Positions 36,416 through 45,818 of a DNA stretch of 64,000 bases are shown piece by piece. The notes beneath the pieces were generated by a model, which saw only the letters and a list, made by a program, of their open reading frames with translations, was not told where the DNA came from and ran no database searches. The position numbers and the translations under genes are program-made. Positions within the stretch are counted from its first letter, which is position 1, and each line of letters opens with the position of its first letter. This DNA comes from an uncultured bacterium. Lineage in GTDB: Bacteria > Bacillota > Clostridia > Lachnospirales > Lachnospiraceae. The DNA lies in assembly GCA_905214875.1 (NCBI GenBank), contig CAJMNR010000019.1:1-64000 (forward strand). The letters are read 5' to 3'.

Positions 36416-37000
36416 ATGAAAGTTGCAGTGCTTGCAGTGCAGGGAGCATTTATTGAACACGAACGAATGTTAGAGCAGCTAGGGGTTGAGTGTATCGAAC
36501 TTCGTAAAAAAGAAGATGTCTATAAGGAATACGATGCCATCGTACTTCCAGGTGGAGAGAGCACCGTACAGGGAAAATTGATTCATGAGCTTGGCATGTT
36601 TGAAACCATCAAAAGTCAGATTGAAGATGGAATGCCAGTGCTTGCAACTTGTGCCGGACTGATTTTGTTAGCCAAAAACTTAAGCAATGATGCAAAGACT
36701 CATATTGGAACCCTTCCTGTAACGGTAAAGAGAAACGCATATGGAAGACAGCTTGGAAGCTTTTATACAGAAGCAAAGATGGAGGGCATTGGAACAGTTC
36801 CGATGACATTTATTCGAGCACCTTATATCGAACAAGTAGGAGATGACGTAGAAGTGCTTGCCAAGGTAGACGGAAATATCGTTGCAGTAAGATATGAAAA
36901 TCAGATTGGCTTGTCTTTTCATCCAGAGCTAGATGATGATTTGCGAATCCATAAACAATTCCTATCTTTGATTGAGAAGAGGGAGAGTCTGGCTAGTTAG
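36416..37000 (+). CDS. pdxT: PLP synthase glutaminase subunit PdxT
   Basis: The 194-residue class I glutamine amidotransferase has nucleophile Cys79 in ATCAGL and the His169-Glu171 pair in SFHPEL; PGGEST forms the oxyanion region. It hydrolyses glutamine and channels ammonia to PdxS. The start 36416 is one base after the pdxS stop, with AAAGGGG as its site; the frame is open further upstream inside pdxS. Confidence 0.98.
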   Translation: MKVAVLAVQGAFIEHERMLEQLGVECIELRKKEDVYKEYDAIVLPGGESTVQGKLIHELGMFETIKSQIEDGMPVLATCAGLILLAKNLSNDAKTHIGTLPVTVKRNAYGRQLGSFYTEAKMEGIGTVPMTFIRAPYIEQVGDDVEVLAKVDGNIVAVRYENQIGLSFHPELDDDLRIHKQFLSLIEKRESLAS

Positions 37001-37008
37001 AAAAGTTG

Positions 37009-37049
37009 CCAAGCGAGAAAAAAGTGGTATACTTGAAAAAAACGCTTGG
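37009..37049 (+). promoter_or_regulatory. Hairpin overlapping SD of FAH-family gene
   Basis: CCAAGCG (37009-37015) pairs with CGCTTGG (37043-37049). The last two bases of the second arm are the first bases of the GGAGG ribosome-binding site, so folding could hinder initiation. Confidence 0.35.
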
Positions 37050-37057
37050 AGGAAGAA

Positions 37058-37948
37058 ATGATGAAATTTATTCGTTTTTCAGTACATAACAAAGCAACAG
37101 TAGGGATACTATCCAAGGATGAAACAAACATCATTCCAGTAAGTGCAGTAATCGGTGGACATACATTTGAGGAAATGCAACAAGTCATTGAATATGTAGG
37201 CGAGAAGGAAGTGGCTTTATTACATGAGGCAATGGAGCATCCAGAAAGCTATACCAATTACAAGAAGAATGAGGTAATGGTATTAGCACCTATTGAGCGC
37301 CCACGTCATGATATCCTTTGCGTTGGAGTAAACTATGCTGCACATATGCAGGAAGCAAAGGACAAAGTGGCATTAAAAGAAAGTCCGAAAAAGACCGTTT
37401 ATTTTGCAAAGAGAGCATGTTCCATATTAGGTAGTGGAGATACAATCAGGGGAAGGTTTGATATAGATGATGAGCTTGATTATGAGGTTGAGCTTGCAGT
37501 AATCATTGGTAAGGAAGGAAAAGATATTAAAGAGGAAGAGGTAGAAGATTATATCTTTGGCTATTCTGTATTTAATGACGTATCTTCTAGAAAACTACAA
37601 AGACAGCATGCCCAATGGTATCGAGGAAAGAGCCTGGATACCTATACTGCAATGGGACCTGTCATTCTTCATAAATCAGCACTTCCATTTCCAGTTAAAG
37701 TGGATGTCATCAGTCGTTTAAATGGAGAGGAACGTCAGCATTCCAATACAAGTCTGTTAGTTGCAGATTTGAAAAGCTTGATCGTTGAACTTTCACAAGG
37801 AATGACATTAGAAGCCGGAGACATTATTGCTACGGGAACGCCAGCCGGAGTCGGTATGGGATTTGACCCTCCAAGATATATGAAGTCGGGAGACGTCATT
37901 GAGTGTGAAATTCCTGAAATCGGAATCTTAAAGAATATCGTGAAATAA
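37058..37948 (+). CDS. Fumarylacetoacetate hydrolase-family protein
   Basis: The 296-residue protein has a small N-terminal domain and a C-terminal FAH fold (about 80-296) with the metal-site pattern DELDYEVELAVIIGK (two Glu) and a downstream Asp in YSVFNDVSSRKLQ. The family includes hydratases, decarboxylases and hydrolases of 2-oxo acids (HpcE, acylpyruvase, oxaloacetate decarboxylase types). The substrate cannot be told. Start is 37058 or the adjacent ATG 37061, both after GGAGG. It lies downstream of pdxST and ahead of the convergent glycerate operon. Confidence 0.85.
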   Translation: MMKFIRFSVHNKATVGILSKDETNIIPVSAVIGGHTFEEMQQVIEYVGEKEVALLHEAMEHPESYTNYKKNEVMVLAPIERPRHDILCVGVNYAAHMQEAKDKVALKESPKKTVYFAKRACSILGSGDTIRGRFDIDDELDYEVELAVIIGKEGKDIKEEEVEDYIFGYSVFNDVSSRKLQRQHAQWYRGKSLDTYTAMGPVILHKSALPFPVKVDVISRLNGEERQHSNTSLLVADLKSLIVELSQGMTLEAGDIIATGTPAGVGMGFDPPRYMKSGDVIECEIPEIGILKNIVK

Positions 37949-37952
37949 AAGA

Positions 37953-37992
37953 AAAACACCGATTGGCCATGACGGCCAGTCGGTGTTTTTTG
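37953..37992. terminator. Bidirectional terminator
   Basis: A nearly perfect 16-base stem (AAAACACCGA and TGGCC with complements) with A and T tails lies between the convergent FAH and GntP genes. Confidence 0.9.
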
Positions 37993-37997
37993 TTTAA

Positions 37998-39260
37998 TTA
38001 GAATCCAATTAGATAAAGGATTACTGCAACAACTGTACTTGTTAAACCAACACAAGCTTCAAATGGAATTAATTTTAGACGGTCACGAATTGTCATATTA
38101 GCAACACCACCAGTTGCATGGAAGAAGGAACCGTGTGGTAAGGAGTCAATAACAGTAGCACCTGTGTGAATCATAGCGCCGGAAGATAAAGCGGCTACCC
38201 CAGCTGCATCTAAAGTAGAAGCAAATGTCTGGGAAGCGATTGTAGAACCGGCTGTTGTTGAAGCTGTTGCACCAGCCATTAAGATACCGGAAAGTGGAGC
38301 GAGGATAAATGCAGGCATGTTCATTGCATTTAAAAGGGTAATCATATCGTATTGTAAATTAGAAGCTTTGATAATTCCTGCAATTGTACCTGTACCAATT
38401 AACAAGATGGATACACCGATAACTTTGCTGATACCAAAGTCTGTATGGCTTTTGAAGTCTTTGATTTGTCCTGTTGCTAACGCACATACGAAACCACCGA
38501 CAGGCAATGCGATTAATGGATCGATTGCGATGCCGAATAATGGACGTAATGCAAGTAAGATAACGACTACAAGGGGACCGCAGATGGCAGCAAAGAAAGA
38601 TGGCAGGTTCTTGTCTTCTTTCGTATCTAAGTCGGCTTCTGTAATCATAGCGCCTTCTCTTTTCTTTAGGAAAGAAGCTAGCAATACAGTTGCAGCAATT
38701 GCAAATAGAGCAGGAATTATATTTTTGTACATCAAGGATGTAAGGTCTACGTTAAATGCTTCTGAGATAGCGATTGTATTTGGGTTTGGAGAAATAATGT
38801 TACCAGCTTTACCACCACCAATCATAGCAAGTAAGATACATGGCTTGTTAAAGCCAGCCTTTGCACCGATTGCAAGAGCGATAGGTGCTACTGTGATAAC
38901 AGAAATATCTACGAATACACCAACAGCACAGATAATAGCTGTGGCAATTGTGATGGCGAAGATCGCCTGCTTTTGCCCCATTTTGGAAACGATGACTTCT
39001 GCTATCTTTTCAGCAGCACCAGTCTTGATTAAGGCACCAGCAAGAATACCACTTGTTAAGATACGAAGTACGCTGGACATCATGCCCTGTGCGCCGAGAA
39101 TCATAGTTTCAACAGTGCCAACAAGGCCACCGCCACCAATTAGGCCACCAACCAAGGCTCCTAAGATTAGGCTATAGGCAGGTTGTATTTTTCGAATAAT
39201 TAGAATGATTGCAAGTGCAAGACCAACGATTGCTCCAAGTGTTGTAAATTCATAAGTCAT
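37998..39260 (-). CDS. GntP-family permease
   Basis: The 420-residue protein has about 12 membrane segments typical of the gluconate:H+ symporter (GntP) family, with GGGKAGNIISPNPNTIAI and a C-terminal TATGS-like STTAGSTIAS region. It is the second gene after glycerate kinase (4-base gap), so glycerate is the likely substrate; gluconate is the alternative. GAAGGAGAG precedes the start inside the end of the kinase gene. Confidence 0.88.
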   Translation of the reverse strand: MTYEFTTLGAIVGLALAIILIIRKIQPAYSLILGALVGGLIGGGGLVGTVETMILGAQGMMSSVLRILTSGILAGALIKTGAAEKIAEVIVSKMGQKQAIFAITIATAIICAVGVFVDISVITVAPIALAIGAKAGFNKPCILLAMIGGGKAGNIISPNPNTIAISEAFNVDLTSLMYKNIIPALFAIAATVLLASFLKKREGAMITEADLDTKEDKNLPSFFAAICGPLVVVILLALRPLFGIAIDPLIALPVGGFVCALATGQIKDFKSHTDFGISKVIGVSILLIGTGTIAGIIKASNLQYDMITLLNAMNMPAFILAPLSGILMAGATASTTAGSTIASQTFASTLDAAGVAALSSGAMIHTGATVIDSLPHGSFFHATGGVANMTIRDRLKLIPFEACVGLTSTVVAVILYLIGF

Positions 39261-39264
39261 AATA

Positions 39265-40407
39265 TTAACTCTCCTTCACTGCAAGCAGACGGAATACTTG
39301 TTCCACCGTGTCTGTCATGTTGCGAGTCGCATTTTCAGGTGCCAATGCTTCACCCAATGTGCATAGGGAGCGAAGTATTGGGAAAAATGCATCGATCCCT
39401 TCTTTATTACATTCGATTGCTTCTTTTGTAACACAGCCTGCGAATGCGATTACAGGCTTGTTGTATTTCTTAGCAAGCTTGGCAACACCAATTGGTGCTT
39501 TGCCCATTGCCGTCTGTCCATCCAAACGGCCTTCTCCTGTAATTACAAGGTCAGCCTCTTTGATGTAATCCTCTAATTTTGTTTCCTTTAAAACGAGCTG
39601 GATGCCAGACTCTAATACTGCATTGGTAAATGTAAGGAATGCAAAGCCCATGCCGCCGGCAGCACCTGTACCGGGATATTTGGCATCCGCATGTGGATAT
39701 TTTTCTTTTGCTAATGCAGCGTAGTCGGCAAGCCATTTATCCATTTGCTTGATCATGGTTGGCGTAGCACCTTTTTGTGGACCGTAGATGGCGCTACATC
39801 CATTGGCACCACATAATATATTGGTTACGTCACAGGCAATGTGGAATTCACATTCTGCAAGTTCTTTAATGACATGTTCATCCGAAATCTTATCTAATAC
39901 TTCAAGACCTTTTGCTCCGAATGGAACTTGGTTTCCTTTCGCATCTAAGAAATCATATCCGAGCGCTTGTAACATACCGATACCACCATCATTAGTAGCA
40001 CTTCCGCCGATGCCTACGATAAAGCGTCTGCATCCTTTTTGGATGGCATCTTTTATAACTTCGCCAACGCCGTAAGTCGTTGTATTTAATGGATTACGTA
40101 AGTGGTCAGGAACTAAAGTGATTCCTGCAGCGCCTGACATTTCAATAATTGCTGTGCGTGACCCAGTGATAATACCGTATTCGCACTTCACTGGGTCTCC
40201 AAGTGGTCCAGTGACCATAACGGATTGAGGGCAACCATTCATGCCTTTCACCAAAGCTTCAACAGTTCCTTCACCACCGTCAGCTAAAGGACGAATGACA
40301 ACTTCATCAGATGGATTTACTCTCTGTATCCCTTTTTTTATTGCGAAGCCAGCTTCAAGGCTTGTAAGGCTTCCTTTTAGTGAATCAATGGCTACTACAA
40401 TATTCAT
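39265..40407 (-). CDS. glxK: Glycerate kinase (GarK/GlxK family)
   Basis: The 380-residue protein matches type II-fold glycerate kinases: DSLKGSLTSLEA near the N-terminus, RPLADGGEGTVEAL at about 39-52, GIGGSATNDGGIGMLQALG and TGEGRLDGQTAMGKAP. It phosphorylates glycerate to 2-phosphoglycerate, feeding lower glycolysis. GGAGG precedes the start. It is the first gene of an operon with a GntP permease, which would import glycerate. No dedicated regulator is adjacent. Confidence 0.95.
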   Translation of the reverse strand: MNIVVAIDSLKGSLTSLEAGFAIKKGIQRVNPSDEVVIRPLADGGEGTVEALVKGMNGCPQSVMVTGPLGDPVKCEYGIITGSRTAIIEMSGAAGITLVPDHLRNPLNTTTYGVGEVIKDAIQKGCRRFIVGIGGSATNDGGIGMLQALGYDFLDAKGNQVPFGAKGLEVLDKISDEHVIKELAECEFHIACDVTNILCGANGCSAIYGPQKGATPTMIKQMDKWLADYAALAKEKYPHADAKYPGTGAAGGMGFAFLTFTNAVLESGIQLVLKETKLEDYIKEADLVITGEGRLDGQTAMGKAPIGVAKLAKKYNKPVIAFAGCVTKEAIECNKEGIDAFFPILRSLCTLGEALAPENATRNMTDTVEQVFRLLAVKES

Positions 40408-40625
40408 GATTTTTCCTCCGAAATAATAATATATATATTATAATTGATAGTTTTAAGAAATGTATGTAATAGAGAACAAGAATGAAATAAAAATGAGTCA
40501 CACATATTAAGTACGACTAGGTTCATAGTTATTTTAGAAATACTTTAGAGTAGCAACATTGAATTCAAACAAGTGTCATGATAACGTATTCGTTAAGCAA
40601 AAGAGAAGGCAGTAGGAGGAGTTTT

Positions 40626-42062
40626 ATGCGCAAGTATTTGAAACGACATTGGGCAATTAGCGTATTTTTATGTGTGATTTTTATTTTACTGTATTTGATT
40701 ATTGGAGCGATAGCGCCCTTTGTGCATTATAAGAAAATAAGCCCAGAGACAGAAGCGAATACGCATGTTGTCGAGGATGTATATAATCAAAACGAGTCGG
40801 TGGACCGTGCAAAGTTATTAGAAAGCAATCTATCGGCATGGGAGGACAGGATTCGCCTATTTCATATGGCAAATGAACGAATCATACTATCTACCTTTGA
40901 TATGAGAGAAGGAAACAGCACAAAAGATTTGGCAGCCGTGCTGTTAAACAAAGCTGATGAAGGCGTAAAGATTTCTATTCTTGTGGATGGAATGAACGGC
41001 TGGTACCGCATGCACGGAAATCCATTTTTCTACGCATTATCGGCTCATGAAAATATTGAAATACGGTTCTATAATCCACTCAATCTCTTAAGCCCCTGGA
41101 AGACGCAAGGCAGAATGCATGATAAATATGTAATTGTTGATGATTATGCCTATATTCTAGGTGGACGAAATACCTTTGATTACTTTATTGGAGATTATCC
41201 CACTAAGGGAAAAAGCTATGACAGGGAAGTGTTGATTTATAATACGAAACATGGAACCGAAGATCGGACAAGTTCGCTATATCAGCTAGAAGATTATTTT
41301 AATTCTGTATGGAATTCCAAATATTGTGAAAAGTTTGGCAATAAGGCTAATAAAGATGTGAAAAAAAAGACAAAAGAGTTTGAGGAGCATTATAAGACGC
41401 TTGTAACTGAGAAGAAAGAGTATTTTACAGACTATGATTATGCAAAGGATACGGTGCCAACAGAGTCGGTAACACTGATTTCTGGAGACATCGGCATATA
41501 TGGAAAAGAACCGAAAGTGTTGTATCAGTTAGAACAGCTGATGTTGCAAGCGAAACAGAAGGTCATGATCCATACGCCATACGCAGTCTGCAACGATTAT
41601 ATGTATGAAGTCCTTTCTAATGTGGATAAACAGGTACCAGAAGTAAGTATGCTGTTGAATTCTATAGAGAATGGGGACAATATCTGTGCTTCGTCGGATT
41701 ATCGGATTAATAAAGAGAAGGTGCTTAAGACAGGAGTCACAGTATATGAGTATGATGGAGGAACCTCCTATCATGGGAAATCCATTGTCATTGATGACGA
41801 TATTTCTATCGTTGGCTCGTTTAACTATGATTTAAGAAGTGTGTACATGGATACGGAACTGATGGTGGCAGTAAGGAGCAAGGAACTGACAAGCGAGCTT
41901 ACTTCTTATATGCTTGCTATGCAAAATGATAGCAGAAAGGTCATTAATGAGACCGATTACGAAGTGCCAGAGCACATAACAGTGGAAGAACTTCCAAAGA
42001 AAAAAGAAGTCATTATGAAAGTACTCGGCCGGGTAGAACAACTATTTCGTTACTTGTTATAA
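40626..42062 (+). CDS. Phospholipase D/cardiolipin synthase-like protein
   Basis: The 478-residue protein has an N-terminal membrane helix (about 10-32) and two PLD catalytic motifs, HDKYVIVD (near residue 166) and HGKSIVID (near 386). Each is followed by a GGRN or GSFN motif, so the active site is complete. Likely roles are cardiolipin synthesis or another phosphatidyl transfer at the membrane. The spacing between motifs and the acidic 'DMREGNSTKDLA' start differ from housekeeping ClsA. Start 40626 follows AGGAGGAG; the upstream ATG 40578 lacks a site. Confidence 0.85.
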   Translation: MRKYLKRHWAISVFLCVIFILLYLIIGAIAPFVHYKKISPETEANTHVVEDVYNQNESVDRAKLLESNLSAWEDRIRLFHMANERIILSTFDMREGNSTKDLAAVLLNKADEGVKISILVDGMNGWYRMHGNPFFYALSAHENIEIRFYNPLNLLSPWKTQGRMHDKYVIVDDYAYILGGRNTFDYFIGDYPTKGKSYDREVLIYNTKHGTEDRTSSLYQLEDYFNSVWNSKYCEKFGNKANKDVKKKTKEFEEHYKTLVTEKKEYFTDYDYAKDTVPTESVTLISGDIGIYGKEPKVLYQLEQLMLQAKQKVMIHTPYAVCNDYMYEVLSNVDKQVPEVSMLLNSIENGDNICASSDYRINKEKVLKTGVTVYEYDGGTSYHGKSIVIDDDISIVGSFNYDLRSVYMDTELMVAVRSKELTSELTSYMLAMQNDSRKVINETDYEVPEHITVEELPKKKEVIMKVLGRVEQLFRYLL

Positions 42063-42145
42063 CGGATAACCAAGATTAAAAACAAAGACTTGTGGCAATA
42101 GGGGCATTACCCATTGTTTCTACATCCATAATAGTTAGATAGTTA

Positions 42146-42185
42146 AAAAAGCCCAGGGCATTGTACGTCAATGCTCTGGGCTTTT
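42146..42185. terminator. Bidirectional terminator
   Basis: A stem of about 16 bases (AAAGCCCAG and GCATTG with complements, one mismatch) with A6 upstream and T4 downstream separates the PLD gene from the convergent FNT gene. Confidence 0.88.
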
Positions 42186-42207
42186 AAACTGTTCGTTCTT
42201 ATTCAGC

Positions 42208-42852
42208 TTATTCAGATTCTAATTTTTTAGTAAGAATTTGTCCCATTGGGATTAAGTTACCACCAAGTGCATTACCTAAAGTAATTACAAGAAGTGGTAC
42301 GATGCAAGGGCCAAGCTTGCCAGCTAAAGCAAAGTAAAACATGTCAGCGATACAGTGTTCGTAGCCGGAAAGAATAAATACAACGACACAAAGCACAGCT
42401 ATTAGACATGGAAGAAAGTCTTTTGTTACATAATGTTTTTTAAATGTATCTACAGCGATAAACATTAACATACCGCAGAAAATACCTAATACGAATAAGC
42501 TTAAGTAGTCATCATTTAATTTTACATCAACGATCGTCTTACACTTTTCTGATATTTTATTATAGATACGGGCACCGCGAATCACATATGCAAATAAAAC
42601 AGTTCCAGCAAAGTTACCGAGCCATACGATGGCAACTTCAATTATGTAAGCAGGTTTGTTTGTTACGATGTAGCCAACTTTTCCAGTAAACAGGTTAAAG
42701 CCGAATACAAGAATAGTTAGTAGGCCTAGGCTGAATAGGATTCCACCAACCACACTGTTGTCTAAAGATAAGAAAACAGTACCACCGACACCGATACAGA
42801 TGCCTGAATAGACTGCTAAAATAAAAATGTGTAACAATTTTTTAACATTCAT
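42208..42852 (-). CDS. FNT-family formate/nitrite-type channel, short
   Basis: The 214-residue protein has six hydrophobic segments and FNT signatures: FGFNLFTGKVGYI, WLGNFAGTVLFA, SGYEHCIADMFYF (central-His region) and GNALGGNLIP. At 214 residues it is shorter than FocA (about 285). Its position divergent from pflB suggests formate transport; short FNT members can also carry hydrosulfide. Start 42852 follows AAAAGGAG; the frame is open 38 codons further without a site. The gap to pflB probably carries control for both. Confidence 0.8.
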   Translation of the reverse strand: MNVKKLLHIFILAVYSGICIGVGGTVFLSLDNSVVGGILFSLGLLTILVFGFNLFTGKVGYIVTNKPAYIIEVAIVWLGNFAGTVLFAYVIRGARIYNKISEKCKTIVDVKLNDDYLSLFVLGIFCGMLMFIAVDTFKKHYVTKDFLPCLIAVLCVVVFILSGYEHCIADMFYFALAGKLGPCIVPLLVITLGNALGGNLIPMGQILTKKLESE

Positions 42853-42977
42853 AAAAATAAGTCTCCTTTTTAGTGTGATAACAGTGGAATTATAGTAGAA
42901 ATATGGTAGAAATGCAAGGGAAATAGCCAGTGTATTGTATAAAATCGAATACAAGGAGGATATCATCGAAATAGCAC

Positions 42978-43006
42978 TTTATTTTTCATTTTTTATTATG
43001 TATAAT
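42978..43006 (+). promoter_or_regulatory. Probable pflB promoter
   Basis: TTTATT (42978-42983) and a perfect TATAAT (43001-43006) are 17 bases apart. This implies a leader of about 285 bases before pflB. Confidence 0.5.
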
Positions 43007-43296
43007 AAGTCCGGGTCGAGAAAAAAGCGTACTTTGTAAATTGGAATGTGAAAAAATTAGCAATCAGCTGAGCACGCTTGCTTTACATAATCAAATTAAG
43101 AAATGTCGATTAGGATAAGGTTAGCGTGACACCTTATCTTTTGTTATGACATTTACAAAAATAAACTCGATAAAAACATCCAAACCTCTAGTCACTTAGA
43201 AAAGAGGGTGTTTGATTATAAATTAATTGTTACCATGTTAAGCTTGATGGCGAATGACGTCTATCAGCGGGGATATTACACAAGGAGGATATTTTC
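43007..43296 (+). promoter_or_regulatory. Long pflB leader with terminator-like hairpin
   Basis: The leader contains AAGCGT/ACGCTT complementarity (43025-43030 with 43074-43079) and a compact hairpin GATAAGGT/ACCTTATC (43114-43121 with 43131-43138) followed by TTTT, resembling an intrinsic terminator. It ends with the AAGGAGG site of pflB. A small frame starting at 43208 is not convincing as a gene. No known riboswitch class is recognised. Confidence 0.45.
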
Positions 43297-45549
43297 ATGG
43301 AAAAAAGAGAACAATGGAATGGTTTCGAAGGAAGACTTTGGACAGAAGAAGTTAACGTTAGAGATTTCATTCAAAACAACTATACACCATATGATGGTGA
43401 TGCTTCTTTCTTAGCAGGAACTACAGAAGCAACTGATAAACTTTGGGGCGAACTTCAAAAGTTACAAAAAGAAGAACGTGCTAAAGGTGGAGTTTTAGAT
43501 ATGGATACTGAAATCGTATCTTCTATTACTTCTCACGAACCAGGTTATATCTGTGAAGGTGGCAAAGAATTAGAAAAAGTTGTTGGTCTTCAAACTGATA
43601 AACCACTTAAGAGAGCATTCATGCCTTTCGGTGGTATCAAAATGGCTGAACAAGCTTGTACTACTAATGGATATACTCCAGCTCCAGAATTACACAAAAT
43701 TTTTACAGAATATCACAAAACACACAACCAAGGTGTTTTCGATGCATATACTCCAGAAATGACAAAAGCACGTCACAATAAGATCATCACTGGTCTTCCA
43801 GATACTTACGGTCGTGGACGTATCGTTGGTGATTACCGTCGTGTAGCTTTATACGGTATTGATTACTTAATGGCTGAAAAGAAAAATGACTGGAACAACA
43901 CTGGCTGCGGTATCATGACTGATGACGTAATCAGACAAAGAGAAGAAATCACTGAACAATACAGAGCATTAAACGACATGAAGAAAATGGCAGCTAGCTA
44001 CGGATTCGATATCTCCCAACCAGCCAAAGATGCTAAAGAAGCTGTTCAATGGTTATACTTCGGTTACTTAGCAGCTATCAAAACTCAAAACGGTGCAGCT
44101 ATGAGTGTTGGTCGTATCTCTACATTCTTAGATATCTACATCGAAAGAGATTTAAAAGCTGGAACTTTAACAGAAGTTGAAGCTCAAGAATTAATTGATC
44201 ACTTAGTAATGAAATTAAGAATGGTTAAATTCGCAAGAATTCCTTCATACCAAGAATTATTCTCAGGAGATCCAGTATGGGCTACTCTTGAAGTTGGTGG
44301 TTTAGGTCAAGACGGACGCTCTATGGTAACAAAATCTGACTACAGATTCTTACACACATTAGAAAACATGGGACCAGCTCCAGAACCAAACTTAACAGTA
44401 CTTTACTCTGAAAGATTACCAGAAAGCTTCAAGAAATACTGTGCTCATATTTCTATCGAAACTTCATCTATTCAATACGAAAATGATGATGTTATGAGAC
44501 CTGTATGGGGCGATGATTACTCAATTTGTTGTTGTGTATCTGCAACTGAAACTGGTAAAGAAATGCAATTCTTCGGTGCTCGTGCTAACTTAGCTAAATG
44601 TTTATTATACGCTATCAATGGTGGTGTTGATGAAAAAACTAAAGCTCAAGTAGGTCCTGCATACAAAGGAATCACTTCAGAATACTTAGATTATGATGAA
44701 GTAATGGCAAAATACGACGTTATGATGGAATGGTTAGCAGGTTTATATGTAAATACATTAAACTTAATCCAATACATGCATGACAAATATTACTATGAAG
44801 CAGCTGAAATGGCTCTTATTGATACTGACGTTAGACGTACATTTGCAACTGGTATCGCTGGATTCTCTCACGTAGTTGACTCTTTAAGCGCAATCAAATA
44901 CGCTAAAGTTAAATGTATCCGTGACGAAGATGGTTTAGTAGTAGACTTCGAAACTGAAGGTGAATTCCCTAGATACGGTAATGATGATGACAGAGCAGAT
45001 GAAATCGCAGTATGGTTATTAAAAACATTCTTAACTAAGATCAAAAAATTCCATACTTACCGTGATTCTGAACCAACAACATCTATCCTTACTATCACTT
45101 CAAACGTAGTATACGGAAAAGCAACTGGTTCTTTACCAGATGGACGTAAAGCTGGTGAACCATTATCTCCAGGTGCAAACCCAAGCTACGGTGCAGAACA
45201 ATCTGGTCTTTTAGCTTCCTTAAACTCTGTAGCTAAGTTACCATATGAATATGCATTAGATGGTATTAGTAATACACAAACAATCAACCCAGATGCAATC
45301 GGCCACAACGCTGAGGAAAGAGTTGAAAACTTAGTTAACGTATTAGATGGTTACTTCTCTCAAGGATCTCACCACTTAAACGTAAACGTATTCGGTAAAG
45401 ATAAATTAATCGACGCTATGGAACACCCAGAAAAAGAAGAATATGCAAACTTCACTATCCGTGTTTCTGGTTATGCTGTTAAATTTATCGACTTAACTCG
45501 TGAACAACAATTAGACGTTATTGCTAGAACTTGCCACGAATCTATGTAA
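43297..45549 (+). CDS. pflB: Pyruvate formate-lyase (formate acetyltransferase)
   Basis: The 750-residue glycyl-radical enzyme converts pyruvate and CoA to acetyl-CoA and formate in anaerobic metabolism. The catalytic cysteine pair lies in SICCCVS (residues 411-413, one extra Cys compared with the usual ACCVS) and the radical Gly725 in RVSGYAV near the C-terminus. Codon use is strongly biased (GAA, AAA, TTA, GCT, GTT) compared with neighbours, a sign of very high expression. AAGGAGG precedes the start. The activating enzyme PflA follows after a hairpin-rich gap. Confidence 0.98.
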   Translation: MEKREQWNGFEGRLWTEEVNVRDFIQNNYTPYDGDASFLAGTTEATDKLWGELQKLQKEERAKGGVLDMDTEIVSSITSHEPGYICEGGKELEKVVGLQTDKPLKRAFMPFGGIKMAEQACTTNGYTPAPELHKIFTEYHKTHNQGVFDAYTPEMTKARHNKIITGLPDTYGRGRIVGDYRRVALYGIDYLMAEKKNDWNNTGCGIMTDDVIRQREEITEQYRALNDMKKMAASYGFDISQPAKDAKEAVQWLYFGYLAAIKTQNGAAMSVGRISTFLDIYIERDLKAGTLTEVEAQELIDHLVMKLRMVKFARIPSYQELFSGDPVWATLEVGGLGQDGRSMVTKSDYRFLHTLENMGPAPEPNLTVLYSERLPESFKKYCAHISIETSSIQYENDDVMRPVWGDDYSICCCVSATETGKEMQFFGARANLAKCLLYAINGGVDEKTKAQVGPAYKGITSEYLDYDEVMAKYDVMMEWLAGLYVNTLNLIQYMHDKYYYEAAEMALIDTDVRRTFATGIAGFSHVVDSLSAIKYAKVKCIRDEDGLVVDFETEGEFPRYGNDDDRADEIAVWLLKTFLTKIKKFHTYRDSEPTTSILTITSNVVYGKATGSLPDGRKAGEPLSPGANPSYGAEQSGLLASLNSVAKLPYEYALDGISNTQTINPDAIGHNAEERVENLVNVLDGYFSQGSHHLNVNVFGKDKLIDAMEHPEKEEYANFTIRVSGYAVKFIDLTREQQLDVIARTCHESM

Positions 45550-45584
45550 TTTATCATATATAATGGAGCAGTCCATTAATATGG

Positions 45585-45619
45585 CAACCCCTTTAGGCGT
45601 AGCCTATAGGGGTTGTTTT
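45585..45619 (+). terminator. pflB terminator
   Basis: A 14-base stem (45585-45598 with 45602-45615, one mismatch) with a 3-base loop is followed by four T. Confidence 0.88.
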
Positions 45620-45662
45620 GTTATCAGAGGAGAAACCCTTTCGGGTTTTTTCCTCTGATAAC
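45620..45662. repeat. Long palindrome in pflB-pflA gap
   Basis: A perfect 12-base outer stem (45620-45631 with 45651-45662) encloses an AAACCC/GGGTTT inner stem. It follows the pflB terminator directly and is not itself followed by a T run on the plus strand. Further small palindromes (GTCAC-TGC-GTGAC, CCGC-TAG-GGCGG) follow before pflA. Confidence 0.7.
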
Positions 45663-45818
45663 AAAAGTAATGCGCACTCGCTTGAGAGGAAGAAGTCACT
45701 GCGTGACGAAGCTCGGCGCGAACAAACTTGCAAGAGAACTTGTCCCGAATTTATTTTGAGAATGGACAAATCCTATAGATATACAATCCGCTAGGGCGGT
45801 GTAATGGAGGAAATGAAT

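Noticed and set aside
38317..39177. 286-codon open frame on the plus strand
   Set aside because: It lies antisense to the GntP permease gene; composition is the shadow of membrane-protein codons and there is no ribosome-binding site.
43208..43414. 68-codon frame across the pflB start
   Set aside because: It overlaps the pflB ribosome-binding site and coding start in another frame and has no site of its own.
43297..45549. pflB as a horizontally acquired gene because of its different codon use
   Set aside because: The bias (few preferred codons) is what is expected of a very highly expressed native gene, and its neighbours pflA and FNT fit a resident locus.
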